DNA from: a bacterium
Lineage (GTDB): Archaea > Nanoarchaeota > Nanoarchaeia > Woesearchaeales > UBA10216
Assembly: GCA_024206195.1 (NCBI GenBank)
Contig: JAAGZO010000838.1
Span: forward strand, 1-37,606
DNA length: 37,606 nt
Reading direction: 5' to 3'
Numbering within the stretch: position 1 is the stretch's first letter; every line of letters starts with the position of its first letter. The notes beneath the pieces were generated by a model. It saw nothing but the letters and a program-made list of their open reading frames with translations, searched no databases and had not been told where the DNA came from. The position numbers and the translations under genes are program-made. Shown piece after piece: positions 28,981-36,685 of this stretch.

Positions 28981-29100
28981 AATTGATAATTTACCGCAGG
29001 ATTTCCGCAGGGGTAACTCTATAAGCGGCCTGCGCATGAAAATGTATTTTTCCACTTATGGATCCTGAGTTTTCTCAGGTCTTGCGGCAATTTATCAATT
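28981..29100 (+). ncRNA. 120-nt structured non-coding block
   Basis: An 18-nt outer stem pairs 28981-28998 with 29083-29100 (16 of 18 match). Inside are CGCAGG (29006-29011)/CCTGCG (29029-29034) and CCTGAG-TTTT-CTCAGG (29064-29079), a perfect 6-bp stem with a tetraloop. This gives a multi-branched fold between the early genes and rusA. It may be a regulatory RNA, replication origin structure or recombination target. Confidence 0.45.
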
Positions 29101-29101
29101 T

Positions 29102-29455
29102 ATGCACATCAAAATAACACCAGTACCGAAGCCAAGGATGGTAAAAAGCGATACATACAGCCAGAGGCCGTGTGTTGCTCGCTACTGGGCTTTCGCTGAT
29201 CAGTTGAGGTATCTAGCCAAACAGAACCAATTCGAGCTAGGAGACATCCTGAACGTCACCTTCATCGTGCCTATGCCTAAGTCCTGGTCTGAAAAGAAAA
29301 AGCTGAAACATGAATCAGGCCCACATCAACAAACTCCTGATATTGATAATCTTTGTAAGGCCGTTATGGATGCTCTCTGTAAGGAGGATAAACACATACA
29401 CACTATCTATGCCCAGAAGGTCTGGGGAACAGAAGGAATAATTATATTTAATTAA
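29102..29455 (+). CDS. rusA: RusA-family Holliday junction resolvase
   Basis: The 117-aa protein has the RusA layout: short beta core (VPKPRMVKSD, near residues 8-17), basic middle (SWSEKKKLKHES), then the acidic catalytic motif TPDIDNLCKAVMDALCKED (about 78-96) with D80, D82 and D90 as likely metal ligands. It resolves branched DNA during recombination or replication and often lies in phage replication modules. It begins 1 nt after the structured block. Confidence 0.8.
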   Translation: MHIKITPVPKPRMVKSDTYSQRPCVARYWAFADQLRYLAKQNQFELGDILNVTFIVPMPKSWSEKKKLKHESGPHQQTPDIDNLCKAVMDALCKEDKHIHTIYAQKVWGTEGIIIFN

Positions 29456-29461
29456 AGTACA

Positions 29462-30358
29462 ATGAGTAAGAAATGCGTTATTTGCGGTAAGGACATTAGT
29501 CATATGTCACATCCGAAACAAAGAACCCTCTGTGGAAACAAAAAATGTAAGACGAAGAATGGTAGCAAAAACAGCAGGAAGTTTAAGGCCGAAAAAATTA
29601 TGAAGCAACACTCCACTGAAAATGAATTCTCTAAAAATAAGTTTAAATATAATGATAAGATAATTGATTATAAACACAGCCCCACCGGTAAAGCATATAT
29701 TGGTCTAGCTAAGGAACCGTTAATGAAGACCGAGAGTGGTATAGGGTTTCAAGGAGTTAAGCTCCAATCGGAGAATAGAGAATTGATCCAGTGTAATGAG
29801 TGTGGAAAGTGGTGTAAAATTCTCACCGTCAAGCACCTAAAAGAGCATGGGATGACCCTTGTTGAATATAAAAAGAAATATGGATTTAATAAAAGAACAG
29901 CACTTTGTTCAGACGAACAGAGCCGGATAAGATCAGCTCGTATAATTGATACCATTCATGGTATTCCTAATACCCCACCACAAAGGGAATTAATGAAGCT
30001 ACGGGAAGGAAAGCAGAAGAAAACTAGTTCTATTGAGGAACAAAATAACCTCGGAACCTGTCCACTTCAACTTAAAACAGCCTTTATCAATCATATAAAT
30101 AGATTCCGCAAAATACCCACTGGGCTGTCTCATCATGATGGCTACGTGCAATTACCAACTGTAATCCGGAGATTCGGGAGTTTGAATAATGCCCTTAAAG
30201 AATGGGGACTTCCTACCAAACATAAAATGGGTGCAAATATAGAATTTGCCTTTCCAGATGGTACTGTCTTTTGGACAAAAAAAGGCAAGGGATATGAAGA
30301 GCTATACTTAATCATGAAAGATAAATGTCCAGTATTAAATAATGTTAATGCTAATTAA
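29462..30358 (+). CDS. zinc, MucR-like and homing-repeat protein
   Basis: The 298-aa protein has three visible modules. First, a Cys cluster (KKCVICGKDI, LCGNKKC, about 4-30) that could bind zinc. Second, IQCNECGKWCKILTVKHLKE at about 109-128 followed by HGMTLVEYKKKYG, the MucR/Ros zinc-finger text. Third, residues 204-250 (FINHINRFRKIPTG and RFGSLNNALKEWGL) match the homing-endonuclease-associated repeat. No HNH or LAGLIDADG nuclease motif is visible, so it may be a DNA-binding regulator or a worn homing protein. It overlaps the next gene by one base. Confidence 0.65.
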   Translation: MSKKCVICGKDISHMSHPKQRTLCGNKKCKTKNGSKNSRKFKAEKIMKQHSTENEFSKNKFKYNDKIIDYKHSPTGKAYIGLAKEPLMKTESGIGFQGVKLQSENRELIQCNECGKWCKILTVKHLKEHGMTLVEYKKKYGFNKRTALCSDEQSRIRSARIIDTIHGIPNTPPQRELMKLREGKQKKTSSIEEQNNLGTCPLQLKTAFINHINRFRKIPTGLSHHDGYVQLPTVIRRFGSLNNALKEWGLPTKHKMGANIEFAFPDGTVFWTKKGKGYEELYLIMKDKCPVLNNVNAN

Positions 30359-30594
30359 TGAAGACTCATAAGTTCACGATAGAGTTTACACCAGGTAGTG
30401 AGTGGCAAGAGGAGCTTTGGGTAAAGTGCATAGCTATGAACCTACACGCCCTAGAGTTAAGTATAAATCCGAAACACAAGAAGAATAATTTCTCCTGGGC
30501 TAATGAATCAACAGATGATGAGGCAATAGGGAAAGCTCTATTTGAGCTATCTAACATATTTCATAAAATAGAACAGAATGAACTGGAAAGATAG
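30358..30594 (+). CDS. 78-aa hypothetical protein
   Basis: The product (MKTHKFTIEFTPGSEWQEEL) has a strand-like start and then helices; no motif. It shares TAATG with the previous gene and overlaps the next ATG. Unknown role. Confidence 0.45.
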   Translation: MKTHKFTIEFTPGSEWQEELWVKCIAMNLHALELSINPKHKKNNFSWANESTDDEAIGKALFELSNIFHKIEQNELER

Positions 30595-30736
30595 ATTTAT
30601 AGCGGTATTTGTGAATACGAGGGATGGAAAGCCATCAGACCACCACAAAAGAATCATGGCCTTTATAGAACAGGAGATGAAAAGGAATGAGGATGTTAAG
30701 GTAGAAATACTTGACAAGAATGAAAAGATCAGTTAG
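30578..30736 (+). CDS. 52-aa basic hypothetical protein
   Basis: The ORF starts at ATG 30578 (overlapping the previous gene by 17 nt) and reads MNWKDRFIAVFVNTRDGKPS then a helical HHKRIMAFIEQEMKRNED. It has good composition and tight linkage with neighbours. Not recognised. Confidence 0.4.
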   Translation: MNWKDRFIAVFVNTRDGKPSDHHKRIMAFIEQEMKRNEDVKVEILDKNEKIS

Positions 30737-30765
30737 TATGTTTAACTAATTTTTAAAATTATAAA

Positions 30766-30936
30766 ATGAAAGTAGAACTCTCAACCGTCATTAAGGTCCT
30801 CCTTGGGATCTATATGGTATTCTCCCTGTTCGCCACCTGGAGTGCCTTTGATTACAGCGGCGATGTAGGACAGGCCGTAGCCGGTGGTGTATCCCTGGCC
30901 TTTGGTGTCTGGATGTATACTCGTTGGGATAAATGA
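30766..30936 (+). CDS. 56-aa two-helix membrane protein
   Basis: Starting at ATG 30766 it reads MKVELSTVIKVLLGIYMVFS, followed by a short polar part (DYSGDVGQ) and a second hydrophobic helix (AGGVSLAFGVWMYTRW). Two short helices with a Gly-rich loop look like a holin or small pore-like protein. It overlaps the next ATG by 4 nt (ATGA). Confidence 0.5.
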   Translation: MKVELSTVIKVLLGIYMVFSLFATWSAFDYSGDVGQAVAGGVSLAFGVWMYTRWDK

Positions 30937-31025
30937 GCAAAATAGACCCCGCCATAACTGATGGGATATTCTTCTTTGCTATCTGGCTAGGAGTAGGTGC
31001 TATTATCGGAACTTTATTTTTCTAA
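30933..31025 (+). CDS. 30-aa single-helix micro-protein
   Basis: It starts at ATG 30933 (ATGA overlap) and reads MSKIDPAITDGIFFFAIWLG followed by VGAIIGTLFF, so a single membrane helix covers most of it. Stop overlaps the next ATG (TAATG). Short; coding supported by linked starts and stops. Confidence 0.4.
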   Translation: MSKIDPAITDGIFFFAIWLGVGAIIGTLFF

Positions 31026-31114
31026 TGGAAGATTCAGGCTGCTGTGGATGTATCGTATTTCTGATAATGATATTCTTGTTTATCCGGTTTATTAAGTGGT
31101 GCTTTTATTTCTAA
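31025..31114 (+). CDS. 29-aa cysteine/aromatic-rich membrane micro-protein
   Basis: ATG 31025 shares bases with the previous TAA and encodes MEDSGCCGCIVFLIMIFLFI, then RFIKWCFYF. Most of it is hydrophobic, with three Cys near the N-terminus and a basic patch (RFIK). It is the third of three linked tiny membrane ORFs. Confidence 0.35.
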   Translation: MEDSGCCGCIVFLIMIFLFIRFIKWCFYF

Positions 31115-31132
31115 CATACTGTATTAGAGAAT

Positions 31133-31225
31133 ATGCTTAAATATCGGCTCACCCTGTCAATACATTGGCAGCAGCAAGCTCAAGAGGTGTACCTCGGGAA
31201 AGTTGGCGTGTGGGTCGATACTTGA
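31133..31225 (+). CDS. 30-aa micro-ORF at the end of the early operon
   Basis: ATG 31133 to TGA 31225 encodes MLKYRLTLSIHWQQQAQEVY, then LGKVGVWVDT. The RNA also forms two hairpins: CTGTCAA/TTGGCAG (31154-31160 and 31165-31171, one G-U) and GAGGT/ACCTC (31184-31188 and 31191-31195). It may instead be a transcript end, because the leftward genes meet it 12 nt downstream. Weak coding support. Confidence 0.25.
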   Translation: MLKYRLTLSIHWQQQAQEVYLGKVGVWVDT

Positions 31226-31236
31226 GTGTAATCTAT

Positions 31237-33630
31237 TTAACCTAGAAAATCTTTAGCATTATCTATTTTGAAAAACTGCTCAATTCCACTTTCTTGTACA
31301 ATTATATAGTCATCATTCATATAAACAGTAACGTCATAATCATCTATTCTATTACCACCAGCACCACCCTGTCCTTCAAAATTATCTCTTACCCTATCTG
31401 CAAGTTTTCCTTTTTTGGGAATCTCTATAGCTTTATTCATTTGTAAATCAACAAATTCAGCTCCACCCTCACAATCCACACAAGTTGACTCAAATTCAAT
31501 ATCTAAATCGTCTGCATTGTCTTTAATGGGTTTATATTCTTTTTTAAGAGCTTGCTCTTTTCGTTTACCTATTTTATCCATCATATCAAAATCTTTTTTA
31601 TTTGCAGCATCTTGAAACTTAGAATCAAAATCATCAGCAATTTTAGAGCTTCTTGTTAAATCGGCACTTGTGGCAGCTCCCGCCTTAGTTTTTTTTGAAA
31701 ATTTGGGTAGCTCTGTTTCTGGCCTCATTCCAAGCCTACTTGAGGATGAGCCCTTCACAAGCCTATTTGCAGCAGCCTCTACTTGGGCACGAAGGGCAGG
31801 ATCATCAATGGTCGCCAACATCTGTTCGACACTCATCGGGCTGCCGTCAGGATTAACTAATTGTGTTGATAGACCTAGCTTTTCACCAGCTATAAGAGCT
31901 TTACCTTCATCCAGGATTTCTTTGATAATCTTCTTATCTGCCGCCTTAGCTTTCGGCAGTGCTTTTTCTAATCCTTGCAACATTTTACCAAGAGCCTTTT
32001 GAACTTTTGGCGATGTAATAAATTTACCACCCTTAAGGATTAAATATGTTGGAGCAGCAATAGCTGCTGCTGTACCTAATGCGGCCGGAGCAGCAGAACC
32101 AAGACCTAGTGCAGTAACACCAGCCAGGAGACTTCCTCTTAATCCTCCTATCTTTTTGACCTTATCTACCATTTGGCCTATACGACTAGCCATCTTAGCT
32201 TCAGCATTAACAGATGTCAGTTCTAGAGCATTCTGTAAATTAGACCAGGTTTTGAATTCGGCCTTAGTTCCTGGAGCCAGTTGATCCATTAGATCATTTA
32301 GATTCCCACGAACAAGATCTAGCGCCTCTTTCTTATCATCAGCTAGTTTAGTATAAGAACCTTTTCCAATCGACCAATTATCAAGATCTTTCCTTAGTTG
32401 CCAAATATCATTGGCATTTTCGACCTTCCCCCTTTTTATCTTACGGTCTACAAAGTCTGCCATTTTATTAGCCATCCTCTCGGTTTCCGCAGATAAAGGT
32501 AATTCATCAGCCTGTGTCCTAATCGTTTTTACAAAGGCATCAGCACCATCATCTCCTAGTGATACAGGGATCTGAGACAGGGAGGTTTGTAATTCACCTG
32601 TTATTGTATTCTGTTTATCAGCAATCTGATTAAGAGCCTTAACTGAGTCTTTTGTATCTATCTCTGGTATTTTCTTTAATTCCTCGGCAGCTCCGAATAG
32701 CTTTTTATCTGGTGAGATAGAGGCGGCCTTCAAGGTTCCAGCTTCTTTAAGCCTTCCTTCTTTGGCAGCCCTTACTCTATCTGCAGCTCGTTGTTTAGGG
32801 GTCAATTTAGGGGTCAATAAATCCTGTATGCCCTCTTCGGCTATTTTAGCTTCTCTGGCCACAGCACCTGCTTCAAGCGTTCTCCCTGCTTTACCAGCTG
32901 CTTCTCCTATCTCTCCTGCAATTTCACCACCAACCTTAACGCCCTTTTCTAAAAGTTCTTCTCCTGTTTCTTTGACAACCTTAACACCAGCCTTAGCTCC
33001 CTTGCCACCAATACCAAATCCAAGGGCATCAAAAGCAAATGATCCAAGGCTAACAGCGTCCTGAGCTTCAGGAGATAATCCGCCATACCATTCATCATAC
33101 TTTTCAGCTAATTCACCCACCTTGCCCATTCCAGATTCTACACGCTGTCTGTCTTCTGGGGATAAATTAAGATACCAATCACCTATTTTTGCCTTCATCT
33201 CTTGTGGATGTTTCCATTCACCAATCTCTCCCATAACAACGTCAAAGGTCTGGTCTAGTGCTGCCTTGCCTATAAGTCCACCACCAGCGACAATATCGCC
33301 GAATCCACCACTAGGCTTGCCTCCTGGTAGTATTCTAGTAGCTCTTTCTAGGCCACTCTTAAATTCTGGCTGTTCAGCAACACCAGACAAGAATGATTTG
33401 AGGTCTGGAATAATTGTAGATAAAGAAGAAGGATCTCTAGCTTCTTGTCCAGGCTGCTCAGTTAAAACAACCTCTGGAACAGGTGGTCCGAACTGTTCTC
33501 CTTGTGGTTGAGTACCAAGAAACGCCTGTATTCCAGTCTGTTGTGGATTAATTTCACCTCCTGTAGTTACTGCTGCAGAACCCTGAGAAGATCCTCCCTG
33601 TTGTTTATTTAGGAAATCTTGTAATGACAT
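31237..33630 (-). CDS. large ejection/internal virion protein 2
   Basis: The 797-aa protein is helical and Ala/Lys/Glu/Gly-rich. It starts MSLQDFLNKQQGGSSQGSAA, has amphipathic repeated segments (VGGEIAGEIGEAAGKAGRTL at about 240) and a hydrophobic GGLRGSLLAGVTALGLGSAA segment near 505-535. A pair CVDCEGG lies near 717-723, and the end is acidic and strand-like (DVTVYMNDDYIIVQESG). Size, helix content and position after the tail hub resemble podovirus ejection proteins. Its stop marks the end of the leftward programme. Confidence 0.6.
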   Translation of the reverse strand: MSLQDFLNKQQGGSSQGSAAVTTGGEINPQQTGIQAFLGTQPQGEQFGPPVPEVVLTEQPGQEARDPSSLSTIIPDLKSFLSGVAEQPEFKSGLERATRILPGGKPSGGFGDIVAGGGLIGKAALDQTFDVVMGEIGEWKHPQEMKAKIGDWYLNLSPEDRQRVESGMGKVGELAEKYDEWYGGLSPEAQDAVSLGSFAFDALGFGIGGKGAKAGVKVVKETGEELLEKGVKVGGEIAGEIGEAAGKAGRTLEAGAVAREAKIAEEGIQDLLTPKLTPKQRAADRVRAAKEGRLKEAGTLKAASISPDKKLFGAAEELKKIPEIDTKDSVKALNQIADKQNTITGELQTSLSQIPVSLGDDGADAFVKTIRTQADELPLSAETERMANKMADFVDRKIKRGKVENANDIWQLRKDLDNWSIGKGSYTKLADDKKEALDLVRGNLNDLMDQLAPGTKAEFKTWSNLQNALELTSVNAEAKMASRIGQMVDKVKKIGGLRGSLLAGVTALGLGSAAPAALGTAAAIAAPTYLILKGGKFITSPKVQKALGKMLQGLEKALPKAKAADKKIIKEILDEGKALIAGEKLGLSTQLVNPDGSPMSVEQMLATIDDPALRAQVEAAANRLVKGSSSSRLGMRPETELPKFSKKTKAGAATSADLTRSSKIADDFDSKFQDAANKKDFDMMDKIGKRKEQALKKEYKPIKDNADDLDIEFESTCVDCEGGAEFVDLQMNKAIEIPKKGKLADRVRDNFEGQGGAGGNRIDDYDVTVYMNDDYIIVQESGIEQFFKIDNAKDFLG

Positions 33631-33633
33631 AGT

Positions 33634-36234
33634 TTAAGTTAAATAAGTTTTTTGATAAGAGTTGAAGGCTCGTCGGTTTTCCTTTGCCATTTGAGCAAGT
33701 AATAGTTTTTGCATTTCATCCTCTTTTAGATCAGAGACTTGCCTATTGATATTGATTGTTCCAAAGCCCAGGGAATTATATAATGTTTTAACCTGATTGG
33801 CATAATTCGCAGCCTCCGATGTTCCCACCCAATTTCCTAGTGCCGCAAATATTGACATATTGCCAAGATTTCTTCTAAAGATCTTTCCGTAGGCTTTTAC
33901 AGCAGTTGGGACATCTTTAAAGGAAACATAAGTGCCACCGGTCCAATCTGGGTTTGAGCCACCCTTGGCAAAGTCCACTCCTTCTACAAAACCAAGGTCT
34001 CGTAAATCTTTTGCTCTTTGTGTTGTATATTTTAATCCACTGGGGTTTGCATTGTAGGTAATCTGGCCTCTATCATCTGCTAGATTTTGTTGTCCTTCTA
34101 TATAGCTTCCAGGGGCTGTGCCCCCTCCACTACTGGGGGCTGGTCCTTTTAAATTTTGCCCAGTTAATCGCTTGTGCTCTACTGGGTCGAAATCGCTTGA
34201 ATTTAAATATTCGTCATACGCCTCCCTGGTTAAACTCGGATATTCTGTAGAATATGAACTAAAGGCCGCGTCTTTCATAACCCTTAGATTTTCTGGGCTA
34301 AAGATAATATCCTGATCGAGACCATATTGATTGGCCGTATTGAATAATGGTGCGAGACTGTTAGCCTCGGACGCAAAACTATTATCAATCAATGTCTTGG
34401 ATAAATCATAAACAGATTTTACTGTCTCTTCTGTTACTCCAGCACCACCCTGCTCCCATTGTGCCAACTTGCCTTCTATTTGATTTATCAAGCTTTGTCC
34501 TTCTCCAGTTCTAGCATACTCGCTCTCTCGTACAACTGATCCCTCATCGAGAATTTTATTCCAAGTCAATATTACAGCCTGAGAGGCAGCATTCAGATCT
34601 TGACCATCCTTGGCGGCTTTGACAAAAGCATTATATCCAGCATCGATAGTATCTCCCTTTCTTCTTAAATCAGTATATGTATCTGTGCGACCCTTAGCCC
34701 TTTTTTGTAGATTAAGCTCTAGATCAATCTTGTCTGCAGGGTTAAAGCCCCCAATGCCAGTAATTTGGCTTATTTCTGAATCACTCAGTCCAGATTCTAC
34801 TAGACTAGCCACATTCTCTCTCTGACCGGCCCTTTCTGCTTCTGTTCCTCCGCTTATGAATTTATTGGTTCTCAACTGATCCGTTGTGGAAAGTGAACCG
34901 TATATCGTCGGCTGAGCAGATGGTCCAATCCCTGTACCGGTTCCGACCCCAGCACCGCCAGCAAACTGACTAAAGTCTGGGCCCCCCTCGGCAAAGGCAT
35001 ATTCTACCTTCACTTCGCCTGTAGTATTGTTAATCATTACATTGGGATAGTATTGCTTGCCATCCTGTATAAAGGGATCTCCTGTTTTTTGAATGCTCCA
35101 ATCACCATCGGCTGCTGGATATTTAGTATCAAGGGCTGAATACATACCAACAGGAAGCCCAGCCTGTGTCTCTAGATACTGCATTTGTCTTACTGTATTT
35201 GGATCTGTCATATCCAGGTTTCCGTCTTTGGCCAATGTGTACATAGCTCCTAGATCAGCTCTAGCGTTATTCTTAGCTGCTTCCTCTATTGTCTGTTGTC
35301 TTCCTTGTTCGGCAGCATAAGCATTATATAGCTGTATCTGTTGGTTGAAGGCTGTGTTATAAGAGTTAGAAGCATTCTCATAGTCAGTCTGAGCAAACTT
35401 CATCTGCTGGTCGATTATATTATTCTTGGAATCTGCCTGTCTCTGTAAAACATTCCTTGCTCTATTGATCACGTCCATACGTTCATCTTTAGCTCTCTCT
35501 TCAGCAGTTACCCTGCCAGTTAGAACACCTCTAACCTGAGCTACACCATCCATAATACCTGCCTTCTCTTGTCTGAATGCGGCTTCTAGTTCATCTGCCT
35601 GAGCATCTAGGTCATTTATTTGTGACTGTATATCTTCTATTCCGGCTGCCGAGGTTAGTGTGTCATATAGATCAGCTGTAGATTGAGCTTCCGGAGCCCC
35701 TCCCTGAAACTGTGCCATAAAGTCATTGAAGCTCGATGTAGACTGTTGTGGTCCACCTCTAGTAGGGACATTTGGAGTATCTTGTTGCGCTGCAAAGTCT
35801 CTAATAAGCTGGTTTGCCTCTTCTGTTGTCTGAGGAGCAGTTGTTGTTGGAGCTGGGGTAGTTTGAACACCTGCTAAATCTCCTGTAGACGGTGCGTCTT
35901 GTACTCTCCGAACCATCTTGCCTATCTCACCAACACCGCCCTCGTCTATGCGCATAACATCGGCTCTAGTAGTAGCCTTATTAGGATCTATGGGGGCCGG
36001 AGCACCAGCACTTACGTCCTCTAGTTGTCTACGAGTAAAATCTGTGTCCCTTTGGGTTAGTTGCCCTAGAGCTTCCTCACCAAACCTAGCCTTCTGTGTA
36101 GCTTGGTTTACGTCTATTGACCCCCTAGCTCTACGGTTAACATTGGGAGTGCCTTGTTGTCTGAATGCTACCCCTCTTTTGGGAGCACGTGATTTTGATT
36201 TACTGGGCGTATTTGCCCCTGTTCTATATGCCAT
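33634..36234 (-). CDS. large ejection protein 1 with C-terminal glycan-interacting domain
   Basis: The 866-aa protein begins with a very basic arm (MAYRTGANTPSKSKSRAPKR), then a long Gln/Ala/Asp-rich helical stretch, including a heptad-like IQSQINDLDAQADELEAAFR near 195-220. Residues 730-866 (NPSGLKYTTQ, then SNPDWTGGTYVSFKDVPTAV and WVGTSEAANYANQVKTLY) follow the layout of virion-associated domains with a consensus NPGN-x-R--aI--W in phages, which are linked with peptidoglycan attack or attachment during entry. Likely ejected with the DNA. The 797-aa gene follows after 3 nt. Confidence 0.6.
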   Translation of the reverse strand: MAYRTGANTPSKSKSRAPKRGVAFRQQGTPNVNRRARGSIDVNQATQKARFGEEALGQLTQRDTDFTRRQLEDVSAGAPAPIDPNKATTRADVMRIDEGGVGEIGKMVRRVQDAPSTGDLAGVQTTPAPTTTAPQTTEEANQLIRDFAAQQDTPNVPTRGGPQQSTSSFNDFMAQFQGGAPEAQSTADLYDTLTSAAGIEDIQSQINDLDAQADELEAAFRQEKAGIMDGVAQVRGVLTGRVTAEERAKDERMDVINRARNVLQRQADSKNNIIDQQMKFAQTDYENASNSYNTAFNQQIQLYNAYAAEQGRQQTIEEAAKNNARADLGAMYTLAKDGNLDMTDPNTVRQMQYLETQAGLPVGMYSALDTKYPAADGDWSIQKTGDPFIQDGKQYYPNVMINNTTGEVKVEYAFAEGGPDFSQFAGGAGVGTGTGIGPSAQPTIYGSLSTTDQLRTNKFISGGTEAERAGQRENVASLVESGLSDSEISQITGIGGFNPADKIDLELNLQKRAKGRTDTYTDLRRKGDTIDAGYNAFVKAAKDGQDLNAASQAVILTWNKILDEGSVVRESEYARTGEGQSLINQIEGKLAQWEQGGAGVTEETVKSVYDLSKTLIDNSFASEANSLAPLFNTANQYGLDQDIIFSPENLRVMKDAAFSSYSTEYPSLTREAYDEYLNSSDFDPVEHKRLTGQNLKGPAPSSGGGTAPGSYIEGQQNLADDRGQITYNANPSGLKYTTQRAKDLRDLGFVEGVDFAKGGSNPDWTGGTYVSFKDVPTAVKAYGKIFRRNLGNMSIFAALGNWVGTSEAANYANQVKTLYNSLGFGTININRQVSDLKEDEMQKLLLAQMAKENRRAFNSYQKTYLT

Positions 36235-36238
36235 ATAT

Positions 36239-36685
36239 TTAAGATAAAGAAGTTATGATTCCATCTGTGACTGTTACTGTATTTGCGTCACCATCGTTGA
36301 AGGTTCCATTCGCACCAGAGTCAGCTATATATTCTAATGCTGTACCTGTAGCATTTACTTTCAATATTCTGTGCGCTGTATATGTATCTGGTACATCAGT
36401 CAGCCATAGAAAGGTTTGAGAGAAAAACTCTAATGCCGTTTCACCATTGTTTACTCTCACTGCTTTCTTAGATTGACTGGCATAGGCAGATGGGGTGTCT
36501 GTTAATCCTGTAAATGTATCTATTAGGGCTGTTGATCTCACATATGAATATCTAAGAAGATCCTCTTCAACACTTTTCCTGGCATTTAGTCTTCTGGCCA
36601 TTTGCCTATCGCCGGAAGCTCCGGTTAGAACCTCGGAGGTTTTTAAGGTAGTGAATGGATTTGTTATTTTGGGACTATCGGCCAT
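36239..36685 (-). CDS. tail-fibre-like protein with LTD-repeat
   Basis: The 148-aa protein contains two copies of a motif known from phage fibres, FTGLTDTPSAYASQSKKAVR, then NNGETALEF, and FLWLTDVPDTYTAHRILKVN, then TGTALEYI. The end is Thr/Asp-rich. It could be a small fibre or a linker to the hub. It overlaps the hub stop by one base. Confidence 0.65.
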   Translation of the reverse strand: MADSPKITNPFTTLKTSEVLTGASGDRQMARRLNARKSVEEDLLRYSYVRSTALIDTFTGLTDTPSAYASQSKKAVRVNNGETALEFFSQTFLWLTDVPDTYTAHRILKVNATGTALEYIADSGANGTFNDGDANTVTVTDGIITSLS

